From Candidatus Phytoplasma tritici (GTDB lineage Bacteria > Bacillota_I > Bacilli_A > Acholeplasmatales > Acholeplasmataceae): 64,000 bases of DNA. Positions 26,002 to 35,328 of this stretch are shown in pieces (positions within the stretch are counted from its first letter, which is position 1; every line of letters starts with the position of its first letter). Location: positions 1-64,000 of the forward strand of contig NZ_AVAO01000001.1 of assembly GCF_000495255.1 (NCBI RefSeq). Direction: 5' to 3'. The position numbers were made by a program, and so were the translations under genes. The notes beneath the pieces are model-generated. The model worked only from the letters and a program-made list of their open reading frames with translations, ran no database searches and was not told the DNA's origin.

Positions 26002-27066
26002 ATGTTTACTTTAGAATTTAATTATACTGTTGTTAAAGTGCTTTTAGCAGCTAGCTTTTTAGGATTTACATCAGGTATTTTAGGTGTTCTTATTATCCTG
26101 AAAAAACAAGCCTTAATTGGAGATGTTCTTTCGCACACCGCTTTGCCAGGAATTACCTTAGTTTATCTTTTTGCTCGTAGTACAGATATTTGGGTTTTAT
26201 GGCTGGGTGCTATTCTTGCCTCGTTTGTTACTTTGCTTTTGGTGGAAATTATTAAAAAATATTCCAAAATTAAATCAGATACAGTCTTATCGTTAGTGCT
26301 TGCTTCTTTTTTTGGTCTTGGGAATGTTTTAATTGCCATTGCTCAAAATACTGGTGAGGATAATAAAATAGCTACTTTGGAAAAATTTATCTTAGGACAA
26401 ATCGCTTTAGTAACTGAATTAGATATGATTTCTACTGGCATTATGGCTTTAATTACTTTAGTTGTGGTAGTTGGCTTGTGGAAAGAATTTAAAATCTATA
26501 TTTTTGATGATAAGTTTGCCCAAAGTATAGGATTTAATACTAAAATTATGGCTTTTATTCTTAATTTCTTATTAATTGGAGTAGTAGTTATTAGTTTAAA
26601 AATTATTGGTATTATTTTGACAAGTGCCTTTTTGATTATGCCAGGAGTAATTGCTCGTCAATTTAGTGATAGATTTGTCACTAATGTTATTGTTGCTTCC
26701 ATTGTTACTTTTTTTTCTAGTTTGATTGGAGTTTTTATAAGTAACAATATACAAGATATGCCAACAGGACCAATTATTATTGTTATCACTACTTTATTTA
26801 TTGCTGTTTCCTTGTTGTTTTCTCCTAAATATGGAGTTATTAGTAGATATGTGCAAAAAATTAAATATCAAAAAAAGATTAAAAAATTTCGTCAACTTAT
26901 TCATCTTTATTATGAACAAGAAGAAAATCATATTTTAAGTTTGCCAATAATTCAAATAGAAACTTTTTTATGGAAGGAAAAATATTTAATGTTACAAAAT
27001 CAAAAAGCCCAATTAACACCTAAAGGAATTAAATTAGTTGAAAATTTAATTGATGGCATTGTTTAA
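26002..27066 (+). CDS. Zn/Mn ABC permease with C-terminal winged-helix-like tail
   Basis: 354 residues from ATG 26002, which has AGAAAGGA ahead; an earlier ATG (25936) has none and would add 22 lysine- and asparagine-rich residues. About eight membrane helices of the ABC-3 family (GDVLSHTALPGITLVYLF, IMPGVIARQFSD, QDMPTGPIIIVI) occupy the first 285 residues. The extra 65 residues (KKFRQLIHLYYEQEENH ... FLWKEKYLMLQ ... AQLTPKGIKLVENL) look like the DNA-binding wing-helix of DtxR/MntR repressors, in which L-T-P-x-G motifs mark the end of the wing. The chlamydial YtgCR fusion is a precedent. The regulatory role is inference. Confidence 0.88.
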   Translation: MFTLEFNYTVVKVLLAASFLGFTSGILGVLIILKKQALIGDVLSHTALPGITLVYLFARSTDIWVLWLGAILASFVTLLLVEIIKKYSKIKSDTVLSLVLASFFGLGNVLIAIAQNTGEDNKIATLEKFILGQIALVTELDMISTGIMALITLVVVVGLWKEFKIYIFDDKFAQSIGFNTKIMAFILNFLLIGVVVISLKIIGIILTSAFLIMPGVIARQFSDRFVTNVIVASIVTFFSSLIGVFISNNIQDMPTGPIIIVITTLFIAVSLLFSPKYGVISRYVQKIKYQKKIKKFRQLIHLYYEQEENHILSLPIIQIETFLWKEKYLMLQNQKAQLTPKGIKLVENLIDGIV

Positions 27067-28160
27067 TGATAAGTTTTATAAATAATGTTGTTTGTGGCTT
27101 TGAACTAGATGTTTTTTTAGTTATTTTATTTTGTTCTTTGACTTTGTCTAGTTTAGGAGTTTTTTTAGTATTGAAAAAGTCTTCTATGGTAGTTGATGCT
27201 ATGGGTCATAGTGTTTTATTAGGGATAGTTGTAGCTTTTTTGGTAGTTAAAAATATTAATTCTCCTCTTTTAATTATGGGAGCTGCTTTAGTAGGTGTGC
27301 TTACAGCTTATATGGTAGAACTTTTAGGCAAACATTCTAAAGTTACTAAAGATGCTTCTATTGGGATTGTGTTTACTTTTTTCTTTTCGATAGCTATTAT
27401 TTTGATAAGTCTTTATACAAGGCACGAACATTTAGATACTGATGCTGTTTTTTTAGGCAATATTGAACTTACCCACATTAAACAACTCAAAAAAATTATT
27501 CCTCTTTTATGTCTTAATTTGTTGTTTGTTCTTTTCTTTTATAAAGAATTAAAAATCTATATTTTTGATCCTAATCTTGCTGTAATCCTAGGATTTTCCA
27601 TTACTTTAATTAATTATTTATTGATGTTTTTAGTTTCTATGACAGCTGTTATTTCTTTTGATGTAGTTGGTTCTATTATGGTAATTTCTTGTATGATTGG
27701 ACCTGCTGCTATATCTCTTTTAGTTACCAAGAATCTATGTAATAGTTTTTTACTTTCTTTATGGCTTGCATTTGTGAATTCCAGCCTTGGTTATTATTTG
27801 GCAATTGGACTTAATTTACCAGTATCAGGACTAATTGCTTTTATTAATTTAGTTAACTTTTTGCTCTTTTTCTTTTTAGCCCCCAAAACTGGAATTGTTG
27901 CTAAGATGATTAAAAATAATTTGCAAAAAAAAGAATTTATGATTATTTCTTTACTAATGCATCTCAAAAATAACCAAGATCAATTGAAAAAAAATCATTT
28001 TCAAGAGATTTATAAAGATCTAAAATGGTCTTTATCTCGTTATAATAAATGTCTTAACAATGCTTTTAAAAAAGGCTATATTCAAATAAAGAACAATCAA
28101 GTAATACTAAATGATTCGGGAAATTATATTTTAGAAGAAAAAATTGCTCTTTGGATATAA
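27066..28160 (+). CDS. Zn/Mn ABC permease, second subunit, with C-terminal tail
   Basis: 364 residues; the ATG overlaps the previous stop by one base. The ABC-3 permease core (SSMVVDAMGHSVLLGIVVAF, FDVVGSIMVISCMIGPAAI, NLPVSGLIAFI) takes about 290 residues. A further 70 residues (FMIISLLMHLKNNQDQL, LSRYNKCLNNAFKKGYIQIK, VILNDSGNYILEE) again look like a winged helix related in pattern, though not closely in sequence, to that of its partner. Permeases of this family usually end near 285-295 residues, so both partners carry extensions. Terminator follows at 28173. Confidence 0.87.
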   Translation: MISFINNVVCGFELDVFLVILFCSLTLSSLGVFLVLKKSSMVVDAMGHSVLLGIVVAFLVVKNINSPLLIMGAALVGVLTAYMVELLGKHSKVTKDASIGIVFTFFFSIAIILISLYTRHEHLDTDAVFLGNIELTHIKQLKKIIPLLCLNLLFVLFFYKELKIYIFDPNLAVILGFSITLINYLLMFLVSMTAVISFDVVGSIMVISCMIGPAAISLLVTKNLCNSFLLSLWLAFVNSSLGYYLAIGLNLPVSGLIAFINLVNFLLFFFLAPKTGIVAKMIKNNLQKKEFMIISLLMHLKNNQDQLKKNHFQEIYKDLKWSLSRYNKCLNNAFKKGYIQIKNNQVILNDSGNYILEEKIALWI

Positions 28161-28172
28161 AAACTTACACCC

Positions 28173-28204
28173 AAAAAACCTACTTTAATAAAGTGGGTTT
28201 TTAT
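28173..28204 (+). terminator. Terminator of the metal-importer operon
   Basis: AAAAACCTACTTT and AAAGTGGGTTTTT form a 13-base-pair stem with one G-T pair and a three-base loop, followed by further T. It is 13 bases after the last permease stop. Confidence 0.88.
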
Positions 28205-28567
28205 CATATTTAAAGAATTTCAAAAAACACTTAAATAAAAAACCCCCTAAATCCCCTAAAGGGTATTTTTAGCTTGCCAACATCACAAATTTGCTTTTGT
28301 TTTATAAAATTAAGTTATAATATAAATAAGGTAGTATTTATAATTATATAGAAATTAGAAATAACATTTTACTATTTTATATTTAGACTTTATTATAGTC
28401 AAAAACATCATGAATTATCTTTAACTATGCATCTCAAAAACCTAACTATCCAAAAAATTAATTTATTTGATTTAACTTAGAAAAAAATAAATTAAATTAC
28501 AATAAAATATCTTATCATAACATTTAATTTAATACTTAAATGTCCTATAAAGCTAAGGAGTAAAACG
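28205..28567 (+). other. Intergenic region upstream of the coiled-coil surface protein
   Basis: No gene. A second weak hairpin (CCCCTAAAGGGTA with T-run, about 28253-28270) follows the operon terminator. A TATAAT-like box (TATAATATAA, about 28317) may start transcription of the next operon, with a long leader of about 240 bases. Confidence 0.45.
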
Positions 28568-29746
28568 ATGAAATTTATAGGTAAAAAAATATTATGTTTA
28601 GCATTAATATTAAATTTAGTTATTTTTTTTATTTTTATAGTTTTTAATGTTTGTAGTTTTAGTTTTTTTAAGAATAAAAATTCTTATTTTAATAATAATT
28701 TTGTTTATGCACAAAAAGAAGAAAGTGCAAATGAGGGGAATAATAAAAATCAAAATGATGCAAAAGATAATCAATTAAACAAACCAAAAGAAGAAAACCA
28801 AGAAGGATGGGGTTCTTGGTTGTGGAATATAACCAAAGCAGCTGGATCATCTATTTATAATAAATTGGCAGAAACCAAAACCCCTAAAAATATTGACACA
28901 CAATTATTAAATCAAATACAAGAAGAAATAACTGCCATCGAAAACACAAAAGAACAAATTAAAGAATTAACTCAACAAAACGAAATATTAAAAAATATTT
29001 TAGAATCTGATGAAGCATATCAAAAAGCAGAACAACAATATAAAGAAGTAGAAAACAATTTAAAAGAAAATAAGTTTCAAGATGTTTCCAATTTATTAAA
29101 ACCTTCTAAAAGTTGGTGGCAATCTTTTAAAAGTTTTTTTCCTTTTTTGGATAATCAAACTCCTCAACCCTTAAAAGAAGCTTATAAAACTGCGTTGGAT
29201 AATTTACAAAAAGTTCAACAAGTGAAAGAAGATTTGGATAAATTACAAAACCCTGAAGATAAACAAGAAAAACCCTCCCTTTGGGCATCTATTCAAGATA
29301 AAATTAATAATTTTTGGCCTTCTGCTAATGCTGATGTTGCTCCTTCATCTTTAAACATAGATCCCCAAGAAGAAATCTCTACTATTAGAAATTTTTTCAA
29401 TAATCATAAATTTGCAACTAAACTTCTTGGTTTGTGTTTAGGAGAAAAAAGTAATGATGTTTCTTTAATAGCTTCTAATTTAACTCGTATATTAGCTAAA
29501 TATTTAGGAAACGAAGCCAAAAAAGAAGTTACAAAAGAATTTGCAGATGTTAAAAGAACTTTTCCTGAAAAATTAAAACAAGGGGTTAAAGACAATATAT
29601 TTGAAGTCATTACTGCTGCTGTTGCTTTTACTTCTTTAGTTGTTGCATTTCTTTATTGGTTCATAGTTAAAAAAATTAAAAAACATCAAATTAAAAAACC
29701 ACAACTAAGTAAAAAAGTTGCCTTAAATACAACAAACGAAAAATAA
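28568..29746 (+). CDS. Coiled-coil surface protein with signal peptide and C-terminal anchor
   Basis: 392 residues. A hydrophobic N-terminus (about 10-34) ends at a likely signal cleavage site VYA/QKE near residue 49. A long helical part follows (LLNQIQEEITAIENTKEQIK ... AYQKAEQQYKEVENN) with tryptophan-rich WGSWLWNITKAA, WWQSFKSFFPFL and LWASIQDKINNFWP. A C-terminal membrane helix (about 345-370) precedes a basic KKIKKHQIKK tail. No domain is recognised. It lies 16 bases before an ATPase-permease gene and is probably cotranscribed, which suggests it is the extracytoplasmic partner of that MacB/LolD-like complex, comparable in layout only to adaptor-like proteins. Confidence 0.72.
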   Translation: MKFIGKKILCLALILNLVIFFIFIVFNVCSFSFFKNKNSYFNNNFVYAQKEESANEGNNKNQNDAKDNQLNKPKEENQEGWGSWLWNITKAAGSSIYNKLAETKTPKNIDTQLLNQIQEEITAIENTKEQIKELTQQNEILKNILESDEAYQKAEQQYKEVENNLKENKFQDVSNLLKPSKSWWQSFKSFFPFLDNQTPQPLKEAYKTALDNLQKVQQVKEDLDKLQNPEDKQEKPSLWASIQDKINNFWPSANADVAPSSLNIDPQEEISTIRNFFNNHKFATKLLGLCLGEKSNDVSLIASNLTRILAKYLGNEAKKEVTKEFADVKRTFPEKLKQGVKDNIFEVITAAVAFTSLVVAFLYWFIVKKIKKHQIKKPQLSKKVALNTTNEK

Positions 29747-29762
29747 AAAGGATATTAATTTT

Positions 29763-31277
29763 ATGCTAAAAATCAACCATTTATTTAAAAAAATTCAAAA
29801 TACAGAAGTTCTTGAAAATGTTTCTTTTCAATTACCTCAAAAAGGATTAGTGTTTATTACTGGTAAATCAGGTTCTGGTAAATCCACTTTATTGAATCTT
29901 ATAGGAGGGCTTGACAAACCTACTAAAGGAAATATTACAGTTTTAGGACGCAACATTAATGAATTTGTTTCATTTGAACTAGATGCTTATCGCAATTATT
30001 TTTTAGGATTTGTTTTTCAAGAATATAATTTATTAGATAATTTAACAGTTTTTGAAAATATTCAAATGGCCTGCGAACTACAATCAAAACCAGTAGACAA
30101 TTGGAAAATGCAACAAATATTAAAACAAGTAGAATTGGATGGTCTAGAAACTCGCTATCCTAATCAACTTTCAGGCGGACAAAAACAAAGAGTAAGTATT
30201 GCTCGTGCTTTAATTAAAAATCCTAAAATGATTTTGGCAGACGAACCTACTGGTAATTTAGATGAAAAAACAGGACAAAAAATCTTTGAATGTTTAAAAC
30301 AAATATCAAAAGATACCTTAGTTGTTGTAGTTTCTCACGATAAACAAAGTGCTTATAAATATGCAGACCGCATCATTGAATTTGTTGATGGTAAAATTGC
30401 AAAAGACCTTATTAAAAAAGCAACTAAAACTTCTACTGATAAAACCCAAATATTACAAAATAAAACTTATACCCAAGAAGAAGTTGTTAATTTATTAAAA
30501 CAAAAAAATAATGTTATGGAACTAGATTTTGCACCTACTTTGGCAAATGAAAATTATAATTATCAACACCAATCAATTCATTTGCCTTTAGTACAAACTC
30601 CTCATCTTTCCAAACAAACAGCTCTTTTAGTAACTAAAAATATTTTAAAAAATAATAAGAAATTAGCTTTTAAAATCATTTCTACATCTAGTAATGGTTC
30701 TTTATTCTTAACTCTTTCTTTTTTATTTTTTTTCAATATGTTTCTGTGGATTTGTAATTTAGGTTATGTAACACCAGAAAGTCAAGCCAAAAACAAGACA
30801 TTTTGGTGGATATTAGCACCTTTATTATTTCACATATATTTTTTAGGTATATCTTTTTATCAAATGATTATTCATATGAGAAATATTATCACTTTAAAAA
30901 ACAAAGATATTGGTATTCTAAAATCTTTAGGGGCTTCTGATCAGGATATTCACAAAATATTTCATCATTTAAATATAAAATTAACTATTATTCAATTTTT
31001 GGGGATTCCTTTATTCTTTTTTATATTTGTTTTATTAATGGTGATATCGGCTTCTTTGAAAGGCAAATTAGAATTATTTTTAACGTTTTTGCCCAAGCTT
31101 TGCTCATTTTTAAAAGCAATCGTACCTCTTTATTTATTTTTGTCAAATATAGTTTTATTTTTTGTTTTAGCTTTTGCTTATCCTTTTTTCTTAAATTATG
31201 TTTCAACCAAAAAGCAATTAAAAAAAGTCTTAAAACAAAATCCTTTAACTATTATTTTAACTGTTCCAAAAGCATAA
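29763..31277 (+). CDS. MacB/LolD-type ABC ATPase fused to an FtsX-like permease domain
   Basis: 504 residues. The N-terminal ATPase (about 1-220) has [17 protein letters not shown] and [13 protein letters not shown] with SHD; the A-D-E-P-T-G-N-L-D form is typical of the LolD/MacB/FtsE subfamily. After a linker rich in Lys and Gln, a hydrophobic C-terminal part has four helices and the FtsX-family signature [16 protein letters not shown] between the first two and last two. This is the MacB fold, which uses mechanical transmission rather than import. The upstream surface protein is the likely partner. Substrate unknown; lipoprotein, peptide or cell-surface handling are options. Confidence 0.85.
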   Translation: MLKINHLFKKIQNTEVLENVSFQLPQKGLVFITGKSGSGKSTLLNLIGGLDKPTKGNITVLGRNINEFVSFELDAYRNYFLGFVFQEYNLLDNLTVFENIQMACELQSKPVDNWKMQQILKQVELDGLETRYPNQLSGGQKQRVSIARALIKNPKMILADEPTGNLDEKTGQKIFECLKQISKDTLVVVVSHDKQSAYKYADRIIEFVDGKIAKDLIKKATKTSTDKTQILQNKTYTQEEVVNLLKQKNNVMELDFAPTLANENYNYQHQSIHLPLVQTPHLSKQTALLVTKNILKNNKKLAFKIISTSSNGSLFLTLSFLFFFNMFLWICNLGYVTPESQAKNKTFWWILAPLLFHIYFLGISFYQMIIHMRNIITLKNKDIGILKSLGASDQDIHKIFHHLNIKLTIIQFLGIPLFFFIFVLLMVISASLKGKLELFLTFLPKLCSFLKAIVPLYLFLSNIVLFFVLAFAYPFFLNYVSTKKQLKKVLKQNPLTIILTVPKA

Positions 31278-31336
31278 TTTTTTTTGAACTATTTCATTTG
31301 TTCAACATTAAGACAATCAAATTTGAATATAATATT

Positions 31337-31372
31337 TAAGATCAACTATGACAAAAGTTGGTCTTTTTTTTA
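31337..31372 (+). terminator. Terminator of the MacB-like operon
   Basis: AAGATCAACT and AGTTGGTCTT pair with one G-T, with an eight-base loop, followed by eight Ts. The rest of the gap (31373-31742) is AT-rich and holds no gene. Confidence 0.8.
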
Positions 31373-31742
31373 TTTTGTTGACTAAATTGCTATCATTTTC
31401 ATGCATTTCCAAAGTTATTTATATATAATAAATTTCTAAAACATTTTAACAATAACCAAAATCAATCATCAACTAAAAATTACTAAAAAATATTATTTTA
31501 TTTTACTGCTTTTGTTGTATAATCTAATTAGATAATGAAAATTTTATTTACTGCAATCTATCTATTTTAATTTATGAAAAAATTTAAATTACAGGTTTTG
31601 CAACGCTTTAACCATTATTAAGAATATTATGAATTTATTTTTTATTTATACTATCGATTAAAATATTTCTAATAACTACATTGCTATTCAAATTCTCAAA
31701 TTTAAATAAATTATTTATTTGCTTGAAAAAGGTTTTAAATTT

Positions 31743-32606
31743 ATGCAAATTCCCAAAATTATTAAAATTGCAAGCCCTTTGCAATCAGTTGTAAATACCC
31801 TGAATAAAGCTAGTGATTTAGTCAAAAAAGACGGCATTGACCTCCAAGTCACTAAGGTAAATTATTACACAGAAGGAACAGATTTAATTTCTTCTGGTAA
31901 AGTTGATGGTATAATATATTTTAATATTCATGTTGTTAATTATCACAATGAAATTTTAAAAACTAACAATAAAGAAATGTTTGAATATGTTCAAGCCTTT
32001 TATTATTCTAAATACGGACTTTATATCAATAAAAACCGTAATCCCGTTTTGAAAGACTTAGAAGATGTCAAAAAACATTCTAATTTAAAAGTTCTTTTAG
32101 CTGTGGCTTTTTCTTATATTGGTCCTTGCGATACTCCTCGCTCTTTGGTTTTGTTAAATAAATTAGGTTTAATTAAAATTGATCCTAAAGTATTACAAGA
32201 AAAAAAGTTTGGTATTTCTTTTGCAGACATCCAAAATCCTTATAATTTAGAATTTATTAAGGCTTCTCAAACTCCTGATAAATTTGCTCAAAATCCCCAA
32301 AAATACGATCTTATGGTGAACTGGCCTGCCTTTATGAATCCTTATCCTGATTTTTTCCGCATCGGAGCTATCATTGAAGGCAACGAAGAACCAACAGATG
32401 ATTTTATTGCCTCTTATGCTATTGGGCTTTCTTGTTTAAAAAGTCATAAAGATAGCGAACAGATAAAAACCTTTAAAGCCATTTTAAACAATCCTAAAGT
32501 AAAAGCATTTCATTTACAAGAAGGTGGTGTCCAACAAGACTATGTTATGGTCAAAGACCCAGAAAAAACTACTAAACACCTTAAAGAATTATGGCTACAA
32601 CATTAA
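31743..32606 (+). CDS. MetQ/NlpA-family binding protein without signal peptide (copy 1)
   Basis: 287 residues from ATG 31743, preceded by AAAAGG; an upstream TTG (31719) is less likely. The periplasmic-binding type II fold is recognisable: IIKIASPLQSVVNTLNKAS, LISSGKVDGIIYFNIHVV (where MetQ has D-A-N-x-F-Q-H), YYSKYGLYINKN, LEDVKKHSNLKVLLA, PCDTPRSLVLLNKLGLIKI and EGGVQQDYVMVKD. There is no signal peptide, lipobox or membrane helix, so as encoded it should stay in the cytoplasm, unlike ordinary MetQ lipoproteins. A paralogue follows at 32734. A MetN-like ATPase gene lies far away at 63499. Binding of methionine is only a family-based guess. Confidence 0.8.
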   Translation: MQIPKIIKIASPLQSVVNTLNKASDLVKKDGIDLQVTKVNYYTEGTDLISSGKVDGIIYFNIHVVNYHNEILKTNNKEMFEYVQAFYYSKYGLYINKNRNPVLKDLEDVKKHSNLKVLLAVAFSYIGPCDTPRSLVLLNKLGLIKIDPKVLQEKKFGISFADIQNPYNLEFIKASQTPDKFAQNPQKYDLMVNWPAFMNPYPDFFRIGAIIEGNEEPTDDFIASYAIGLSCLKSHKDSEQIKTFKAILNNPKVKAFHLQEGGVQQDYVMVKDPEKTTKHLKELWLQH

Positions 32607-32733
32607 AATTTAAAATATGATAGTAAAAATATTTTAGTTTATTAATATTGTTATTTATTCAATTCTACAAACAACACTATTCCCAATCTAAAAACAACAC
32701 CATTATAAAGCAAAAACAAAAAAGGAATTAACA

Positions 32734-33618
32734 ATGGAACAAATAATTAAAATTGCAAGCCCTTTTCAAAGAGTTCTTGATGCTCTTGTTGAAATTAAAG
32801 ATGATTTTTTGCAATACAACGCTAAATTAGAGATTTTAAGTGAACAAGAAGTTCAAATCCAATATCAATTGTCAGGTAATGAAGCCTTAAAACAAGGTTT
32901 GATTGACGCTAATATTGGTAATAATTTTCACACTATGCAAGGATATAATCAAATTTATAAAACCAAAGAAGGAACTTTGCCTTTAACAATGGTAAGCCCC
33001 TTATTTCATCCTAAATATGGATTATACATCCACAAAAAAAACACTCTAGGACTCAAAACTTTGGAAGATGTTAAAAAACACAAAAATTTACGTGTTTTGT
33101 ACGCCCCTTTTAATGAATTGCATATAGCTCCTTGTGATTTTGCTCGCTCTTTATTTTTACTTAAAAAATTAGAACTAGTTGAAGTAAGCGAACAGACCAT
33201 TAAAGAAAAAGGTTTTAATCTATCCTTAAAGGATGTCAAAAACATTTATGATTTTGAATTTATTAAAACTTCACATCTTTTAGAAATTTCTCAAAAATTT
33301 CAAGATACTCAAAAATATGATCTTGCAATTAATTGTCCTGGTATGATGAGAGATAGTAATTTTGTAAGAGTTGGTTCTATTGGTTTAGGAAAAGAAGAAA
33401 ATATTGAACCCCAAGAAGATGTGTTTTTATCTTATGCTGTTATTTTAGCTGCTAAAACAGGAACTGAGACAAGCTCTAAAGTTACAATCCTTAAACAAGT
33501 TTTAAATGACATTCATTATAAAAAAGCACAATTTTTACAAGGTGGCATAACCCAGGATTATATTATGGTAAAAGACCAGAATGAGTTAAGAGAAAAAATT
33601 AAACAAAAATGGTTATAA
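32734..33618 (+). CDS. MetQ/NlpA-family binding protein without signal peptide (copy 2)
   Basis: 294 residues, AAAGGAA before ATG. It aligns throughout with copy 1: MEQIIKIASPFQRVLDAL, GLIDANIGNNFHTMQGYNQI (here the family's D-A-N is kept), FHPKYGLYIHKKN, LEDVKKHKNLRVLYA, APCDFARSLFLLKKLELVEV and QGGITQDYIMVKD. Again no signal sequence. The two copies are well diverged, so the duplication is old and both have been kept intact. They may bind different ligands, be attached to a permease by other means, or have a cytosolic role. Confidence 0.8.
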   Translation: MEQIIKIASPFQRVLDALVEIKDDFLQYNAKLEILSEQEVQIQYQLSGNEALKQGLIDANIGNNFHTMQGYNQIYKTKEGTLPLTMVSPLFHPKYGLYIHKKNTLGLKTLEDVKKHKNLRVLYAPFNELHIAPCDFARSLFLLKKLELVEVSEQTIKEKGFNLSLKDVKNIYDFEFIKTSHLLEISQKFQDTQKYDLAINCPGMMRDSNFVRVGSIGLGKEENIEPQEDVFLSYAVILAAKTGTETSSKVTILKQVLNDIHYKKAQFLQGGITQDYIMVKDQNELREKIKQKWL

Positions 33619-33675
33619 TCAAATTATTAACATATTTTGCATTATAAGCGCAAACCACAAGAAAGAAATAACCAA

Positions 33676-34095
33676 ATGTTTGATCCTAAAAAACACGAAA
33701 TAATTATGAAACATTATCACAATCCACAAAATCAAACTGATGCTAAACTCCCAGGATATATTCAATTTGAAAAACAAACTTCTTATTGTGGTGATAAAGT
33801 TATTATTCAATTAAAATGTGATAACAATAAAATTATAGATATTAAATATGAAGCTAATGCTTGTTCTATTTGTGTTGCTTCTGCCAGTGTTATGTCATTT
33901 TATTTGCAACATTTAACCAAATCACAAGCCTTAAATAAAACTAATCATTTTATGGCTATGGTTCAAAATCAAACTTATGATGATGATTTGCTTAATTCAG
34001 CTCTAAAAGCATTTGATATAGTTTATCAATTGCCAGGTAAAATTAATTGTGTTTTATTGCCTTGGCAAACTTTGCAAGAATTCTTACTTGAATAA
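33676..34095 (+). CDS. SufU-like iron-sulfur cluster scaffold
   Basis: 139 residues from ATG 33676 with AGAAAGA ahead. The SufU/IscU fold motifs are visible: SYCGD (Cys38 and Asp40), NACSICVASASVMSFYL (Cys63, Cys66) and a late Cys in INCVLLPW, matching the C-x-D, C and C ligands of SufU zinc/Fe-S proteins. In Firmicutes it takes sulfur from the desulfurase SufS. No sufS lies beside it in this window. A start at TTG 33637 is possible but lacks support. Confidence 0.85.
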   Translation: MFDPKKHEIIMKHYHNPQNQTDAKLPGYIQFEKQTSYCGDKVIIQLKCDNNKIIDIKYEANACSICVASASVMSFYLQHLTKSQALNKTNHFMAMVQNQTYDDDLLNSALKAFDIVYQLPGKINCVLLPWQTLQEFLLE

Positions 34096-34197
34096 TTTAT
34101 TACAAAACTTTTAATATTTGATATTATACAAAAATAAAATAGATAATAAATAATATAAATAAATTTAGAAAATAACTATTTTTTGTAATTAAAAAAA

Positions 34198-35163
34198 TTA
34201 TTCATCATCATTATTTTGATTTAAATCTAATGATTTATAAAACCCTTTTTTTTCTAAAACAGGGATAGGTTCTGTAAATTTTTGGGTATCGGTTTTTTTT
34301 AAAAATTCTTGTAAAGATGTTAATTTACAATCAATATTATCTAAATACCAAAGTAAAAGAGCTTCTCCTATTTTTGGTCTTTTGGCAGCTCCATGTTCTA
34401 AAAGTCCATGATGAGAAATTAACATATGTTTTAATAATAACACTTCTTCTTTATCTTGAAAACCCAATAATTGGGCTTCTTTTTCCACTTCACAAGCACC
34501 CATGACTAAATGACCTAATAGCAAACCTTTGGGTGTATAATTTTTTTGTTCTAAATCTAGTTCTTTAATTTTTTCCATGTCATGTAAAATAGTACCTGCA
34601 AATAGTAAATCACTATTGATAAAAGGATAAATTTTTAAAAGAGAGTCTGCCATTTTTAACATAGTTAAAGTATGATAACCAAGTCCACCATAATAATTGT
34701 GATGAATTTTTAACGCTGCTTTGGAAATTAAAAATTTATTTTTGTTTTTGTAATATAAATTATAAGTAATTTGTTTTAAGATTTTATTTTTTATTTTATT
34801 TAAATAGCTTTCTAACTCGTCTTTTACTATTGCAAAAGAAATAGGAGAACATTCATAAAAAGTTAAATAAATTTCGTACAAAGTTTTCATATCTAATACA
34901 TTATAAGCTAAATTATATGTTTGATTCATCAAAATAATTTCTTCATTTTTGAGAAGACAAATAGTTTTGAAATGATATATTTGTCCTTGGATAGGTGGTT
35001 TGGTTCGAGGTTCTAATTTGATGTTAATATCGCTTTTATCTTGTAATTGCAAGGTGATATTATAAAAATGAAGTCCTTGATTGATGCTTGTGACTTTGCC
35101 TGTAAAAAAGTTGATTTGTCCTTTTTGATATTTCGGTAAGTTGTTGGTTTGGTTTTTTTTCAT
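34198..35163 (-). CDS. yhaM: 3'-5' exoribonuclease YhaM family (OB fold plus HD domain)
   Basis: 321 residues. An N-terminal OB-fold (about 15-90) is followed by an HD domain with IHHNYYGGLGYHTLTML, LLFAGTILHDMEKIKEL (the HD pair) and LISHHGLLEHGAAKRPK, then LLLWYLDNIDCKL. This order and the spacing are typical of YhaM, which trims RNA 3' ends in a Mn-dependent way. It is first in distance, last in direction, of the minus-strand block; the ATG has no neighbour overlapping it. No evident lesion. Confidence 0.92.
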   Translation of the reverse strand: MKKNQTNNLPKYQKGQINFFTGKVTSINQGLHFYNITLQLQDKSDINIKLEPRTKPPIQGQIYHFKTICLLKNEEIILMNQTYNLAYNVLDMKTLYEIYLTFYECSPISFAIVKDELESYLNKIKNKILKQITYNLYYKNKNKFLISKAALKIHHNYYGGLGYHTLTMLKMADSLLKIYPFINSDLLFAGTILHDMEKIKELDLEQKNYTPKGLLLGHLVMGACEVEKEAQLLGFQDKEEVLLLKHMLISHHGLLEHGAAKRPKIGEALLLWYLDNIDCKLTSLQEFLKKTDTQKFTEPIPVLEKKGFYKSLDLNQNNDDE

Positions 35164-35328
35164 ACGTTTGTTTCCTATTGGTCTAGATTGTGATTGATAA
35201 AAATATATTGATGAAGGTTGTTTGTAAATGGGAAATAGTGAGTTTGAATTATTACATTTGTAAACAAAAAAATAAATTGATGTTTATAATTTTGTTAATA
35301 CACAATTAAGTTCATATTGTTTATTTTT

